64,000 nucleotides of DNA from an uncultured Lachnospiraceae bacterium (GTDB taxonomy: Bacteria > Bacillota > Clostridia > Lachnospirales > Lachnospiraceae). The position numbers were made by a program, and so were the translations under genes. The notes under the pieces are model-generated. The model was not told the DNA's origin. It ran no database searches and saw only the letters and a list, made by a program, of their open reading frames with translations. Within the stretch, counting starts at the first letter, position 1. Each line of letters begins with the position of its first letter. Positions 17,102 to 26,630 of this stretch are shown here, one piece after another. The stretch is taken from contig CAJUFN010000003.1 of the NCBI GenBank assembly GCA_910585545.1, positions 4,754-68,753 of the forward strand, in the 5' to 3' direction.

Positions 17102-17815
17102 TTATTGGTTTTTATTCACAATCTTTGTCTCATACGCACCTGTTGCAATATCAATATAGCGTACGAACAGAGAAACTTTATTGTCTTCATTTAAGCTTTC
17201 CCAAAGCAGTGTTGTAAATGCTTCCATATCATTTGGGATGGAAATGAGTTTCGGCTCGCCTTCAAAGCTTGGCAGCGGATTGCCGTCACATTTATATGTA
17301 TGAATGAAATGCCCCTCTCCTGCTACCGGATTCTCATATGCAAACGTATAACGATTGCATGCATCCGGATTTCCATTATTACTTTTTAAGATGGACATTG
17401 CATAATTATATATTCCATTTTCAATGTGCATAACACCTGAGATACGCGGCGTATAATTCGGTCCGTCCGGCTCGAATTCACGGCTTCGCAAAGATTGTTC
17501 AAATGTCAGCTGCTTGTCCATGCCTTCGTAAATCGTATCTGTCTGGTCACCATTTGTCACAATTGTTTTATTTCCTAACACTCTTACCGGAGCATAAATA
17601 ATCAGACTTGGATCTGTCAATTTGGATGGATCAAATGCCTGTGTACGGATGCCTTGCCCTTCTTCTACAAACACACGGTTTCTGCTGTTCTCGCTTCTTC
17701 CCATAATAAAATAAGCCGTAACTGCCTTTGTTCCGTCTTCGGAACGTCCGATGATAATGCCTCTTCCCGGATAAGAATTATTTTTCAGTTCTTTTTCGAT
17801 GGATAACATTTCCAT
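17102..17815 (-). CDS. purO: IMP cyclohydrolase, PurO type
   Basis: A 237-residue protein of the archaeal-type IMP cyclohydrolase (PurO) family, which closes FAICAR to IMP. Marks are NSYPGRGIIIGRSEDGTKAV at the start with YFIMGRSENSRNRVF, the DPSLIIYAPVR strand, and GPNYTPRISG near residue 128. The following gene is the matching transformylase, 16 bases away, so together they replace bifunctional PurH. GGAG lies 9 bases before the ATG. An interrupted palindrome at the likely -35 region suggests repression. The assignment is from remembered family sequence plus this strong pairing. Confidence 0.85.
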   Translation of the reverse strand: MEMLSIEKELKNNSYPGRGIIIGRSEDGTKAVTAYFIMGRSENSRNRVFVEEGQGIRTQAFDPSKLTDPSLIIYAPVRVLGNKTIVTNGDQTDTIYEGMDKQLTFEQSLRSREFEPDGPNYTPRISGVMHIENGIYNYAMSILKSNNGNPDACNRYTFAYENPVAGEGHFIHTYKCDGNPLPSFEGEPKLISIPNDMEAFTTLLWESLNEDNKVSLFVRYIDIATGAYETKIVNKNQ

Positions 17816-17864
17816 AAATACAATCTCCTTCTTATTATAAATAATCTTCCTTTGTATCCTTTTT

Positions 17865-17902
17865 ATTATAATACAAGGAACTACCAGTATACTAGTAGTC
17901 CC
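17865..17902 (-). promoter_or_regulatory. Candidate promoter and operator of the purO operon
   Basis: A 26-bp dyad at 17877-17902 has arms GGAACTACCAGT and ACTAGTAGTCCC that match at 10 of 12 positions. On the minus strand a TATAAT (17865-17870) follows 6 bases after it, so the dyad would cover the -35 region. It could instead be a weak terminator of the upstream EamA gene, though no T run follows. Confidence 0.5.
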
Positions 17903-17939
17903 TTCAATATTTCTTCTTATAGATATTTATTACAATTGT

Positions 17940-18815
17940 TTATAAATCTCGCCTGTTGCGTAAGTACATAAGAATCGCCATTGCACCAATGATCAGATAG
18001 CCAATCAGACTATAACCGTCCGGTACTTGTCCAAACAAGAAAAATCCGATGATTGCCGAAAAAATAACGATGGAATAATCATATACCGAAATCTCCTTCG
18101 ATGGGGCATAGCAATATGCTGCTGTAATCGCAAACTGTCCTCCGGTCGCTGCCGCACCTGCCATTAAAAGCGCTCCAAACTGCCAAAGCTCCATCGGCAC
18201 ATAGTGAAAGATTAAATACGGCACAACCGTCAGACAAGAAAACATCGAAAAGAAAAAAACAATAAACTTGCCCTGCTCTCCCCTCAGTCCCAGATATCTC
18301 ACAGTTGTGTAGGCTGCTCCTGCCATCATGCCTCCTATGAATCCAATGAGCGACGGCGCTAATTCCATATTAGCAAAAGTCGGCTTGATAATAAATAAGC
18401 TGCCAAGAAATGCAATTATTATGGCCGACACCTGAAAGGGCGTACACTTTTCTTTTAAGAAAAAATAAGAAAATATCAATGCAAAAAACGGAGACATCTT
18501 TTGTAACATAGAAGCATCAGCCAGCAGCAGATGGTCCACCGCATAAAAATTCCCAAGAATTCCAAGTGTTCCGCAAATAGAACGAACTAACAGGAACTTA
18601 AGATTCCCCTTCTGCCACCGAAGCGGCACATGATCTTTCCTAAGCAGCACGAACGCTACAAACGCCGCCACCAGATTTCTAAAAAAGCTTTTCTGAATGG
18701 ATGGCAAATCCCCGGAAAGACGCACAAAGGTGTTCATCCATGCAAAGCAAAATGCCGACAATACAATATAAAATATCCCTTTTAGTCTGGGATTTTTTTC
18801 AAACAGCCCTGTCAT
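17940..18815 (-). CDS. EamA/DMT family transporter
   Basis: A 291-residue protein with ten predicted helices and two EamA repeats (about residues 12-140 and 150-285). The first helix with FCFAWMNTFVRLSGDLPSIQKSFFRNL and the DASMLQKMSPFFALIFSYFFLKEK block are typical of drug/metabolite exporters of this class. Substrate unknown. Two ATG codons are adjacent; GGAGG is only 2 bases from the first (18818) and 5 from the second, which is preferred. It stands between the sialidase terminator and the purine operon. Confidence 0.88.
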   Translation of the reverse strand: MTGLFEKNPRLKGIFYIVLSAFCFAWMNTFVRLSGDLPSIQKSFFRNLVAAFVAFVLLRKDHVPLRWQKGNLKFLLVRSICGTLGILGNFYAVDHLLLADASMLQKMSPFFALIFSYFFLKEKCTPFQVSAIIIAFLGSLFIIKPTFANMELAPSLIGFIGGMMAGAAYTTVRYLGLRGEQGKFIVFFFSMFSCLTVVPYLIFHYVPMELWQFGALLMAGAAATGGQFAITAAYCYAPSKEISVYDYSIVIFSAIIGFFLFGQVPDGYSLIGYLIIGAMAILMYLRNRRDL

Positions 18816-18881
18816 CATATCCTCCTCATCTTTTCTTCGCCCTATATCTTAACACATCATTCGCAAAAAGAGCAAACGCAA

Positions 18882-18902
18882 GGCGGCCAAAAACCAGCCG
18901 CC
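18882..18902 (-). terminator. Terminator of the sialidase gene
   Basis: GGCGGC (18882-18887) and GCCGCC (18897-18902) form a GC-rich stem with a 9-nt loop 20 bases after the sialidase stop; a T-rich stretch follows on the minus strand. Confidence 0.7.
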
Positions 18903-18921
18903 CTTTGTTCTTTCACTATTT

Positions 18922-21900
18922 TTACTTATGAGTCTTCTTTCTATACACTGTTGCCACTATACTTGCGCAAGCCGCAAACATCAAAATCAAATAAAGATAA
19001 CCATTCATAGCATCCCCTGTCTTTGCTGATGTTTTTGCTGTTGTTTTCGCGCCTGTCTTAGTTGTTGTCTTGCCTGCAGTTGCTGTGCTGCCGGAATCAT
19101 TAGAAGCGATCTTATCATCTTTCTTAAGATTATCCACGGAAGCATTCAATGCTGCTACTGCTGCGTCAACTTCTGTCTGGTCTGCATTCTCATCTGCCAA
19201 TACAGACTCTGCCGCTGCCATTGCCGCTTTCACTGCTTTTACAGTTTCTGCACTATAGCCGCTTAAATCCATTGATTTTATTTTTTCAAGCAGCTCATCT
19301 AACTTATCTTTATTTGGCTGCTCTCTTAAGCCAAAGATTGCATTTTGAAGTGCCGCATAGGCTTCATTTACTTCATCCTGAACCGCATCGTCATTCTTAA
19401 GCACTTCTCTTGCTCCAGCCAATGCTTCCTCAAACGCTTCTTTCGTCGTCTTTGTATAGAGATCTTTCTGCTCTTCGTATTTTTTTGCTTCCTTTACAAG
19501 TCGCTCTAATCTGCTCTTATCTACCGGATTGATCACCAGTCCATCTATTGCTGCTTTCAATTCATCACGTGCGGCATCAATTTCTGCCTGCAAAGCATCC
19601 TTGTCCGCCAATACAGCTTCTGCTGCTGTCAATGCCGCTTCCAAAGCTGCTCTGGATTCCGGTGTATAAATACTAAGGTCCTTTCCAGAAAGATCAGCCA
19701 CTAACGTCTTTAATTCTTCCGTATTCCCGGTAAAGCTTAAAAGGTGTACTCTGCTAAGAAGCAAATCATAAGCCGCATCAACTTCTGCCTGCGTTGCATC
19801 TGCTTTTTCATTTACTCTAACTGCAGCGTCAAGCGCATCTTCCAATGCTTTTTTTACACTTTCCACTACATACTCATATTTCTCATCTGCGATCTGACTT
19901 TGTGCATATGCAATCAATGCCTCCAAATCAGCCTTATCCGTCTCTTCTGGTTCTGTCTGTGCTTTTTCAAAGACAGCTTCTAACGTACAGTCTTCCTCTG
20001 CCGCAAAGGTATAAATCGCTTCTGCAGATACCATATCTCCTTCTGCAGTCTTCCAGCCTTTAAACTCATATCCTTCTGCTGCTTTTGCTTCAACCGTTAC
20101 TTCTGTCCCCTTTACCACACTGTTTGCTTTGGAAACCGTACCGCCTTCTTCTGCTTTCGGAATAACGATTACAGAATCGTCCCCACGGATTTCAGCAATA
20201 CTATATGCTTCATAAATCATAACGTCTCTTGCCTGCAGCTCGCCTCCTGCATAAGAATCATACTTTTCAAAAATCAAACCAATATCATGATTTGGAAGCT
20301 GCGTCAGACAAGAATACCCATATCCAACCTGCGCTCCATGCACCTGCATAGAATATGCCCAATCAATACTGTATTTGTCATATCCTTCCACACCTGTGTC
20401 TGTAATAAGGCCGATTTTAACCTGTCCGCCTCTTCTTCCGCCTGCTGTCGGAGTTGATAAAATAATGGCTTCCTTCCCATCGATCAATCCATCGTAATTA
20501 ATTACAGAAAGCTGTGATCCGTAGCCCGGCTGAGGAATATTTGTAGTAACTCCTTCGCTCCATGTCTGACCGCCATCAAGGCTTGTTGCCATTGCTACTG
20601 CGCCATTTCTTCTTGCATACACTTTCAAGCTGCCATCCGGCATCTCTACAATCTGAGACTCTGACATACCATTCGCAATACTTCCCTCAGGACCATCTAC
20701 ATAGGTCCATGTCTGGCCATGGTCATCGCTGTATGCCAAGTCGCATCCCTGTGACTGATATAATGGCAGAATCAGACGTCCTTTATACTCACCGTTTTTA
20801 ATCTGAAGTCCGCGTCCTGGTCCTACGATAAAAAGACGAATATCTTCTGACTTAATCATGGAATTTAAAATAATAGGATCTGACCATGTCTGTCCCTGAT
20901 CATCACTGTATTTCATGTAGATATAAGCGGTGTTATACACCTGGAACTCTGCGTTCGAATAGAAGATGCTCATCTTCACATCTTTATCCGTGGTCTTCTG
21001 TACAAACTGATTATTTGTAAATTCGATATCCTTTTGCTTCACTGTCAACGCCTGCCCGTCTTTCAGGAGTTCGAAATTAGCATTCACTGTGTATTCGGTA
21101 GCTGTCCCAGTAACATCGTTCCATACGACTCCATCACGGATACTATAATTATATGCACTCTCTCCTGCCTTCTTCAGCATCAGATATTTCTTTCCGTCAA
21201 TCTCTTTATAGCCACTACCTACCTGTGACTGCGGAGAGCCTGCCCCTGCAACAAATGCGTCTGAAACAAGGAACAATCTTCCAATCTCCTCATCTTCAAA
21301 CATAACCGGGTCTATAAAGGAAGCGCTGCGGTCATTCCTTTGTCCCCAGCCTGCCGGCAAATCAACCATTGTATCCGCATAGTCATCGAAATGGAATGGC
21401 ATTGTTGGTTTCTCCCATGTTTTTCCGCCGTCTGTACTTCTTGCAAATGCGATATCTATATTATTCGGAGAGTCATGTGTTCCTCCAAAACGTGCATCGA
21501 TCGCACTTACTACAGTGCCGTCACTCAACGTTAAAAGTGATGGAATTCTATAATATCCACAATTGAGTCCATCCACCGAAGAGAATATCTGATCTTTACC
21601 ACTGTAGTTCGTCTCATTTGTAAGTTCTATAATTTCTTCATCGGATAACGCGATTTCATAAACTTTTGCCTTATGAATGGTTCCCTCAAAATTATACGCA
21701 GCACTTCCGTTTCTCATTACGGAGCCCAGCGTGATACTGTTCACTCCGGTTATGTCTGAAACAAATTTATAACCGCCAAGTCCTTCTGCATCTACTGTAT
21801 TCACCAATCTTCCGTTTACAAAAATCTTGTACTGCCCGTTAATTTTATCTGCCTTAAATGCAACTGTGTTCTTTGCACTTTTTTTATTAAAGCTGCGTCT

Positions 21901-23679
21901 TACGATATTGGGAATCGTAAAACGATTATAATTAAAGCCTGCATCATTTCTGATTTCAGCGCCTAACGTCTCATTTGGCTGTACATAAATATGGAAATGT
22001 CTGTTGTTATTTCCCGTTGTACTGTTACCGATGCCAAGCAAAGACTGTACGCTTCCGTTACCTGTTGATGTATACTGTACAACGATTGTTCCTTCGTCCA
22101 TTGCTTCGACTGCATCTGCCAATTCTTGGTCATACAGCTCTACCGGATTGCCTTCCTTAATTTCTTGCTCTTGTGTCATATCAATAATGAGTCCATCACC
22201 TGCCGCACGGATTACAAACGCCGCCTCGCCGCTGTGACCTTCTTCCTCTTCATGTCCAATATGAGATGCTTTGATACGAATGTTGTATGTTTCTCCCTTG
22301 GTCAGTGCTTCTTTGATCTTCAGCACATTGCCATCCAATATAAACATATCATTATCTTTTGAGCCTTCACCGCTCACTAATTCATATGTATAGTCACCTT
22401 CCGGCGCAAATCGATTCAAGATAATCTCGCAAACACTGTCTCCGGATGCAAGATTGATTGCTTTTGTTCTGGAAAGCGTTGGTTCTACGGAAGCCGGTGC
22501 AATACCTGTGATACGTATTTCCGCCGCACTGCTGAATTCTTTTTTATCCTGATCACTTAAAGAATCCAGTGAAAACAGTCTTATATAACGCGCCTGTCTT
22601 GATTTAAAAGTTGTATTTTTCCATTTATACTCAGAAGTCCATGTTCCGGTAACCGGTTCGCCCCAGTTCTCTCCATCCTCACTGAATTCAATCCGATACT
22701 TCGTAATGTTACCATTGACAGAACCTGCTTGTCTTGGAAGATACCGCAATCCATCTACTTCACATGAGATGCCCAAATCCATTGTAATATAATGATCTGC
22801 TCTTCCTGCATTATCTGCCGGATTCCAGTTTGTATGCCATAACGTTGCCGGGTTTCCATCCAGCACATTCGCAGCCACGTCTGAGCCATGCGCATTTGGT
22901 GAGCTTACGTCCTGAATCGGAATATCCTTAGAAGTATCATTCGAAGATGTCTCGTTTGTAACTCCTTCTTCTATTTCCTCTGTGATCTCTTCTGCATGCA
23001 TTGCAAGAATGTCACTTTCCTGCCATGCATAATTGCTAATCTTCACATCTTTGATGATACCATTAAACAGATAATTATTCGTAGTGGATGCCCCAACTTC
23101 AGAACGCTTCAGTCCGCCGACCGTAAAATAGTCTGCTTCAATCCCTCTGTTTTGTGCAAATACCATTTCACCCGTGTAATCTGCCGTGTATTTATCACCG
23201 TCAATATAAAAAATGTACTTATCCTCTGTTACACAAAATGTCAATGTATGCCATGCACCATCAGTGTAATTCTTGGAAACTGTTTTCCTGATACTTGGAT
23301 TAGCCGCAATATTGCCGGTTGCCACATCATTGCGAATTTCCGCCCCCAGTACATTACCGCTCATTAGATAAATAGCAATATATCTATTAGTATGTGACTT
23401 ATCACTAATCCCCATAAGTGCCTGAAGACCTGTACTGGTTGTCTTAAATCTGGCGCTCCAGGTCGCCGTTTTTTGATCCTGATAGAACGTCATATCATCT
23501 GAATCCGCATTCGCTATGATTTCCGCCGCACTACCAGTAAATGTCTGACTTTCTTCCAGAAAAATTCTCGTCTCGTCGCCTTCAGCTGCCTTTACGGATG
23601 TTTCCATTGCTGGTGCCCAAAGCATTACTGTCATAACGAATACAATCATGAAAGCCAGTGCTTTTTTCATGCTTTTCAT
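18922..23679 (-). CDS. Large cell-wall-anchored sialidase (GH33) with FIVAR repeats
   Basis: A 1585-residue secreted exo-sialidase. Order: Sec signal peptide (1-31); LamG-like domain (about 40-225); F5/8-type C domain (about 255-395); linker; second LamG/CBM40-like sialidase-binding domain (about 500-690); GH33 propeller (about 695-1165). The RIP motif is at 711-713, the acid/base Asp in GGTHDSP near 736, Asp boxes near 748, 925, 984 and 1033, other arginines near 1023 and 1082, and the Tyr of GYGYS near 1122. A Rib/InlB-like domain (about 1168-1240) and four FIVAR repeats (about 1250-1520) follow, then a Thr/Lys linker, SAKTGD at 1551-1556, a membrane helix and YRKKTHK, a sortase signal. It releases sialic acid from host glycans at the surface. 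No nan catabolic genes are in the window. The start has GGAGGAG 8 bases upstream. Confidence 0.95.
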   Translation of the reverse strand: MKSMKKALAFMIVFVMTVMLWAPAMETSVKAAEGDETRIFLEESQTFTGSAAEIIANADSDDMTFYQDQKTATWSARFKTTSTGLQALMGISDKSHTNRYIAIYLMSGNVLGAEIRNDVATGNIAANPSIRKTVSKNYTDGAWHTLTFCVTEDKYIFYIDGDKYTADYTGEMVFAQNRGIEADYFTVGGLKRSEVGASTTNNYLFNGIIKDVKISNYAWQESDILAMHAEEITEEIEEGVTNETSSNDTSKDIPIQDVSSPNAHGSDVAANVLDGNPATLWHTNWNPADNAGRADHYITMDLGISCEVDGLRYLPRQAGSVNGNITKYRIEFSEDGENWGEPVTGTWTSEYKWKNTTFKSRQARYIRLFSLDSLSDQDKKEFSSAAEIRITGIAPASVEPTLSRTKAINLASGDSVCEIILNRFAPEGDYTYELVSGEGSKDNDMFILDGNVLKIKEALTKGETYNIRIKASHIGHEEEEGHSGEAAFVIRAAGDGLIIDMTQEQEIKEGNPVELYDQELADAVEAMDEGTIVVQYTSTGNGSVQSLLGIGNSTTGNNNRHFHIYVQPNETLGAEIRNDAGFNYNRFTIPNIVRRSFNKKSAKNTVAFKADKINGQYKIFVNGRLVNTVDAEGLGGYKFVSDITGVNSITLGSVMRNGSAAYNFEGTIHKAKVYEIALSDEEIIELTNETNYSGKDQIFSSVDGLNCGYYRIPSLLTLSDGTVVSAIDARFGGTHDSPNNIDIAFARSTDGGKTWEKPTMPFHFDDYADTMVDLPAGWGQRNDRSASFIDPVMFEDEEIGRLFLVSDAFVAGAGSPQSQVGSGYKEIDGKKYLMLKKAGESAYNYSIRDGVVWNDVTGTATEYTVNANFELLKDGQALTVKQKDIEFTNNQFVQKTTDKDVKMSIFYSNAEFQVYNTAYIYMKYSDDQGQTWSDPIILNSMIKSEDIRLFIVGPGRGLQIKNGEYKGRLILPLYQSQGCDLAYSDDHGQTWTYVDGPEGSIANGMSESQIVEMPDGSLKVYARRNGAVAMATSLDGGQTWSEGVTTNIPQPGYGSQLSVINYDGLIDGKEAIILSTPTAGGRRGGQVKIGLITDTGVEGYDKYSIDWAYSMQVHGAQVGYGYSCLTQLPNHDIGLIFEKYDSYAGGELQARDVMIYEAYSIAEIRGDDSVIVIPKAEEGGTVSKANSVVKGTEVTVEAKAAEGYEFKGWKTAEGDMVSAEAIYTFAAEEDCTLEAVFEKAQTEPEETDKADLEALIAYAQSQIADEKYEYVVESVKKALEDALDAAVRVNEKADATQAEVDAAYDLLLSRVHLLSFTGNTEELKTLVADLSGKDLSIYTPESRAALEAALTAAEAVLADKDALQAEIDAARDELKAAIDGLVINPVDKSRLERLVKEAKKYEEQKDLYTKTTKEAFEEALAGAREVLKNDDAVQDEVNEAYAALQNAIFGLREQPNKDKLDELLEKIKSMDLSGYSAETVKAVKAAMAAAESVLADENADQTEVDAAVAALNASVDNLKKDDKIASNDSGSTATAGKTTTKTGAKTTAKTSAKTGDAMNGYLYLILMFAACASIVATVYRKKTHK

Positions 23680-23782
23680 ATTTTTCTCCTCCTTTTTGCA
23701 TTTTGCACAATTCACTCCTACATATTATAATATTTTAGGCACTTTTGCAATATTTTCCAACCCTCTATCTGTTTTATTTTCT

Positions 23783-24670
23783 CTATTTCACCGCAAATCC
23801 ATAAGTGACTCTTCCATTCTTCCACTGCGCATCTACCTGATAGATCGAACCCGGAACCGCGTCTTTTAAGGTAGCTTTTTTTCCATCTAATTCTACTTCT
23901 ATTTTCTCACCTTTGTCTGCATCTGCAATGGTTGCAGTGTCATCCCATCTTGTCACATTCACGCTCTGCGGTTTCTTCGAAAACACAAATAACAAATCTT
24001 TGTCATCTGTATTGCAGTTAAGTGTCACCAGCTCAGAATCCGCTCTCTTCCACTCCAGTACATGCATCGCATCTGCCACAACATTTTGAGTCTCCCCATT
24101 TTCATCTACATAAGACCACTCAAATCCCCCTGAATTAATCGCTGTCGTTGCATTCGCCATTTCCTGTTTATTCTCAATACTTAAATATGGAATTTCACTT
24201 GCATCCGGTGCACTATAAATCTGGTCAATCAAATCCTGATATTTTTCGGCATCTTGCGCCGTTCCGGCTTTCGTACGCTCCATCCTTGTCACACCCAGAT
24301 ACTGCAACGGATAGCTCTCCGCTACCATATCGCTGCCATACATCGCGATCACATCTCCAGCACTTAAATCTTCCTGTGAAATTTCTTCTCCATTTTCGTC
24401 AAACAGATTTTCATCCGGAATCGGCGCATAAAACAGCTGTTTATTTTCCTCTTCTACAAAAATGTAAGAATCCTCATCTTCTCCATATGTCAGATACATT
24501 CCCGTCACTACTAACTCGTCTTGCCCATCTCCGTTCATCGCTTTCGCCGTTGCCGGTGTACCCATACCTTTATTTTGTACATCCGCATCCTTTTCTTTTT
24601 TACCACAACCTGCGCACACAGCAAGTGACATCACACAGACTGCTGCGATACAAACCCATCTCTTCTGCAT
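23783..24670 (-). CDS. Lipoprotein of unknown function
   Basis: A 295-residue predicted lipoprotein. The signal peptide has a lipobox AGC with the Cys at residue 22, followed by GKKEKDADVQNK. The mature part is acidic and probably all-beta; no domain is recognised. An OB-like segment (GMYLTYGEDEDSYIFVEEENKQLFYAPIPDE, about 58-88) recalls small-molecule or nucleic-acid barrel folds but this is weak. GGAG lies 10 bases before the ATG. It is upstream of the sialidase on the same strand with a 103-base gap that carries a TATAAT, so the sialidase probably has its own promoter. Confidence 0.75.
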   Translation of the reverse strand: MQKRWVCIAAVCVMSLAVCAGCGKKEKDADVQNKGMGTPATAKAMNGDGQDELVVTGMYLTYGEDEDSYIFVEEENKQLFYAPIPDENLFDENGEEISQEDLSAGDVIAMYGSDMVAESYPLQYLGVTRMERTKAGTAQDAEKYQDLIDQIYSAPDASEIPYLSIENKQEMANATTAINSGGFEWSYVDENGETQNVVADAMHVLEWKRADSELVTLNCNTDDKDLLFVFSKKPQSVNVTRWDDTATIADADKGEKIEVELDGKKATLKDAVPGSIYQVDAQWKNGRVTYGFAVK

Positions 24671-24737
24671 TTTCTATCTTACTCCTTCATAATTTTATTT
24701 TTATCACATACAGCGTTTTAATAATCTTTTATCTTAC

Positions 24738-24777
24738 AGGAAATACCTTGTCACGCTAAAGCGTGAAAGTTTTTCCT
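24738..24777. terminator. Hairpin at the end of the phosphatase gene
   Basis: CACGC-TAAA-GCGTG forms the top of a longer stem that extends to AGGAAA and TTTTCCT. It overlaps the phosphatase stop by two bases. The T run on the minus strand is short, so termination would be modest. Confidence 0.55.
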
Positions 24778-25240
24778 ACGTGAAAGCTTTCCCTATAAGA
24801 TAAGAAAGAAACGCTTCGCATCCCTCAACCACATCCCGGTAAGTCACATCGAAATTACCTGTATACCACGGATCCGCAATCGCTCTTGGCTCATCTGAAA
24901 ATTCCAAAAGCATGTGTATCTTCCCTTCCGGATCACCGCCTGCAATACGATTCATGTTTCGAATATTCTCCCCATCCATTCCAATAAGATAATCATATTG
25001 CTCATAATCTTTTTTCGTCATCTGCACTGCACGATGAGGAAGAATTGGAATTCCAACTTCCTTCATCTTGTTTACCGTACCATAATGGGGACCGTTTCCA
25101 ATCTCCTCACGGCTGGTTGCCGCAGAATTAATATAAAACTTGTCTGATAAGCCACGCTTGTTGATCATGTCCTGAAAAACAAACTGCGACATCGTTGATC
25201 TGCAGATATTGCCATGGCAAATAAATAGTATTTTTATCAT
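24776..25240 (-). CDS. Low-molecular-weight protein tyrosine phosphatase
   Basis: A 154-residue LMW-PTP/arsenate-reductase-fold phosphatase. The P-loop CX5R is CHGNICRS at residues 8-15 and the general-acid Asp is in DPWYTGNFDVTY near residue 123. Length is typical. In Firmicutes such enzymes often counter a tyrosine kinase of capsule synthesis, but no kinase is near here. AGGAG is 8 bases before the ATG. A 33-bp diverged copy of this gene's start lies 2 kb upstream, on the other side of an XRE/ImmA/PIN module. Confidence 0.93.
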   Translation of the reverse strand: MIKILFICHGNICRSTMSQFVFQDMINKRGLSDKFYINSAATSREEIGNGPHYGTVNKMKEVGIPILPHRAVQMTKKDYEQYDYLIGMDGENIRNMNRIAGGDPEGKIHMLLEFSDEPRAIADPWYTGNFDVTYRDVVEGCEAFLSYLIGKAFT

Positions 25241-25340
25241 GTTCTTATATCTCCTTAAATCGTCGTATTTCCTTATATTTAAAGGCTTTTTACAACTTTC
25301 ATTTTTCTTGTAGTTTCTTTATCTTTGTAAAGAGTTTTCT

Positions 25341-25880
25341 CTATACATCTTTCTTTCTGTTTTCCAAATACTCTGAAAAAGTATTGGCTGGCAATTTACG
25401 CTTCTTCGCCAACATTTTTTGCCAAATATTATTTCCTTCTGACTCTGTTATTAGTTCTTTCTCAAGAGCTTCCGCCAAAATCTCCCCTGTATCTATATGC
25501 TTCAAATTATACATTTCAATATAAGGAGCAATATCTTTATAATTGTTACTTGCAAGAATCCCATTATATGTTTTAGCTAATGCAATTCCACCCGCTTCAC
25601 CACGACCAATACTTTTCTGCCCTTTCTTCCCACGTACAAGTGTAGTATACAATTCATATTCTTCAGTCCCTGCCTCAATCGCCTTTACTGATATATCTTC
25701 GTTACTAATCATGGCATCTGCACGTTGCTTTAAATGCGGAATGTTTGGAATTGACAGTTCCTGATAAACTGGTTCTGGTAAAACAATTTGTCCTCCATAA
25801 AGTTCATGTAAAATACTTGTATCATTTATCCATAAAAAAGCAGATAAACAATCTGTATCAAAAAATAAATCATTAGTCAT
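25341..25880 (-). CDS. PIN-like domain protein, third gene of XRE-ImmA-PIN module 1
   Basis: A 179-residue protein with the layout of a PIN ribonuclease: the first acidic strand LFFDTDCLSAF at residues 5-15, a Glu in PEPVYQELS near 37, the central GRGEAGGIALA near 92 and the strand GILASNNYKD near 107 with a late Asp. PIN proteins cut RNA in many toxin-antitoxin pairs. Its ATG lies inside the last codons of the ImmA-like gene (8-base overlap), so translation is coupled. This makes it the likely effector of a three-gene unit. The exact family is not recognised with certainty, and no activity is shown. Confidence 0.72.
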   Translation of the reverse strand: MTNDLFFDTDCLSAFLWINDTSILHELYGGQIVLPEPVYQELSIPNIPHLKQRADAMISNEDISVKAIEAGTEEYELYTTLVRGKKGQKSIGRGEAGGIALAKTYNGILASNNYKDIAPYIEMYNLKHIDTGEILAEALEKELITESEGNNIWQKMLAKKRKLPANTFSEYLENRKKDV

Positions 25881-26625
25881 TCAGATTAGCTTCCTCCTCA
25901 TCATAATTGTATACAATATCTGCTCTATACGCTTCTAATAGGAGTTCTTCTCTCCTTCCTTCTGAGATAAGATCTTTTTCTGCTATTCTCTCAACCTTTC
26001 GAATATATTCTCCCGTAGTAAAAAACTGTTTCTTTTCCTCTGTAGAAAAATACAATTCCTTTCCATAACCTAATCTGGCAGCCACAGTAGAAACTGTAAG
26101 CTTTTTATATTTATCTGCAATACTATCACTAAGCAGGTTGTCACATACTAATCTATGAAGCATCGCTTGATGACTTACTTGGAAAAATTGTTCAGCGTCA
26201 ATTATTTTTTCGAGACTCCATTTTTCTTTATCATGTTCGTATTCTAATAAAGCATCATACGGCATTAATAAATAGCTTGCAAATTGATCCGCTTCTCTTT
26301 CTGACTCGGATTTGTCACTATTCATACTCATATCGCAAATTACTCGTTGCATCCCTTCTTCATACAAGACGTGATATAATTCATGTGCTAAAGTAAATCT
26401 TTGTCGTCCATATGATGTTTTTGAATTTATGCAAATAACAATATCCTCTTTTTCTTTTGTACACATACCACTGATACGTGATGACATTGGATATTTAACA
26501 ATTGTAATTTTTTTGTCTTTCCAACCATTGACAATTGCAAAGATATCAATTGGGGAATACCCATCTTCACTCCATAACCTTCGTGTTCTCAATGCTAATG
26601 AATTTAACTCCTGCGCTGTTTTCAT
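25873..26625 (-). CDS. ImmA/IrrE family metallopeptidase, module 1
   Basis: A 250-residue protein with the zinc-peptidase motif HELYH in RFTLAHELYHVLYEEG near residue 80 and a downstream Glu in ESEREADQFASYLLMP near 112, the ImmA/IrrE (COG2856) pattern. Members cleave XRE-type repressors in ICEBs1 (ImmA/ImmR) and in Deinococcus (IrrE/DdrO). It starts 5 bases after the XRE gene and overlaps the PIN-like gene. The simplest reading is that it senses a trigger and cleaves its neighbour repressor; that is inference. Confidence 0.9.
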   Translation of the reverse strand: MKTAQELNSLALRTRRLWSEDGYSPIDIFAIVNGWKDKKITIVKYPMSSRISGMCTKEKEDIVICINSKTSYGRQRFTLAHELYHVLYEEGMQRVICDMSMNSDKSESEREADQFASYLLMPYDALLEYEHDKEKWSLEKIIDAEQFFQVSHQAMLHRLVCDNLLSDSIADKYKKLTVSTVAARLGYGKELYFSTEEKKQFFTTGEYIRKVERIAEKDLISEGRREELLLEAYRADIVYNYDEEEANLND

Positions 26626-26630
26626 AAAGA

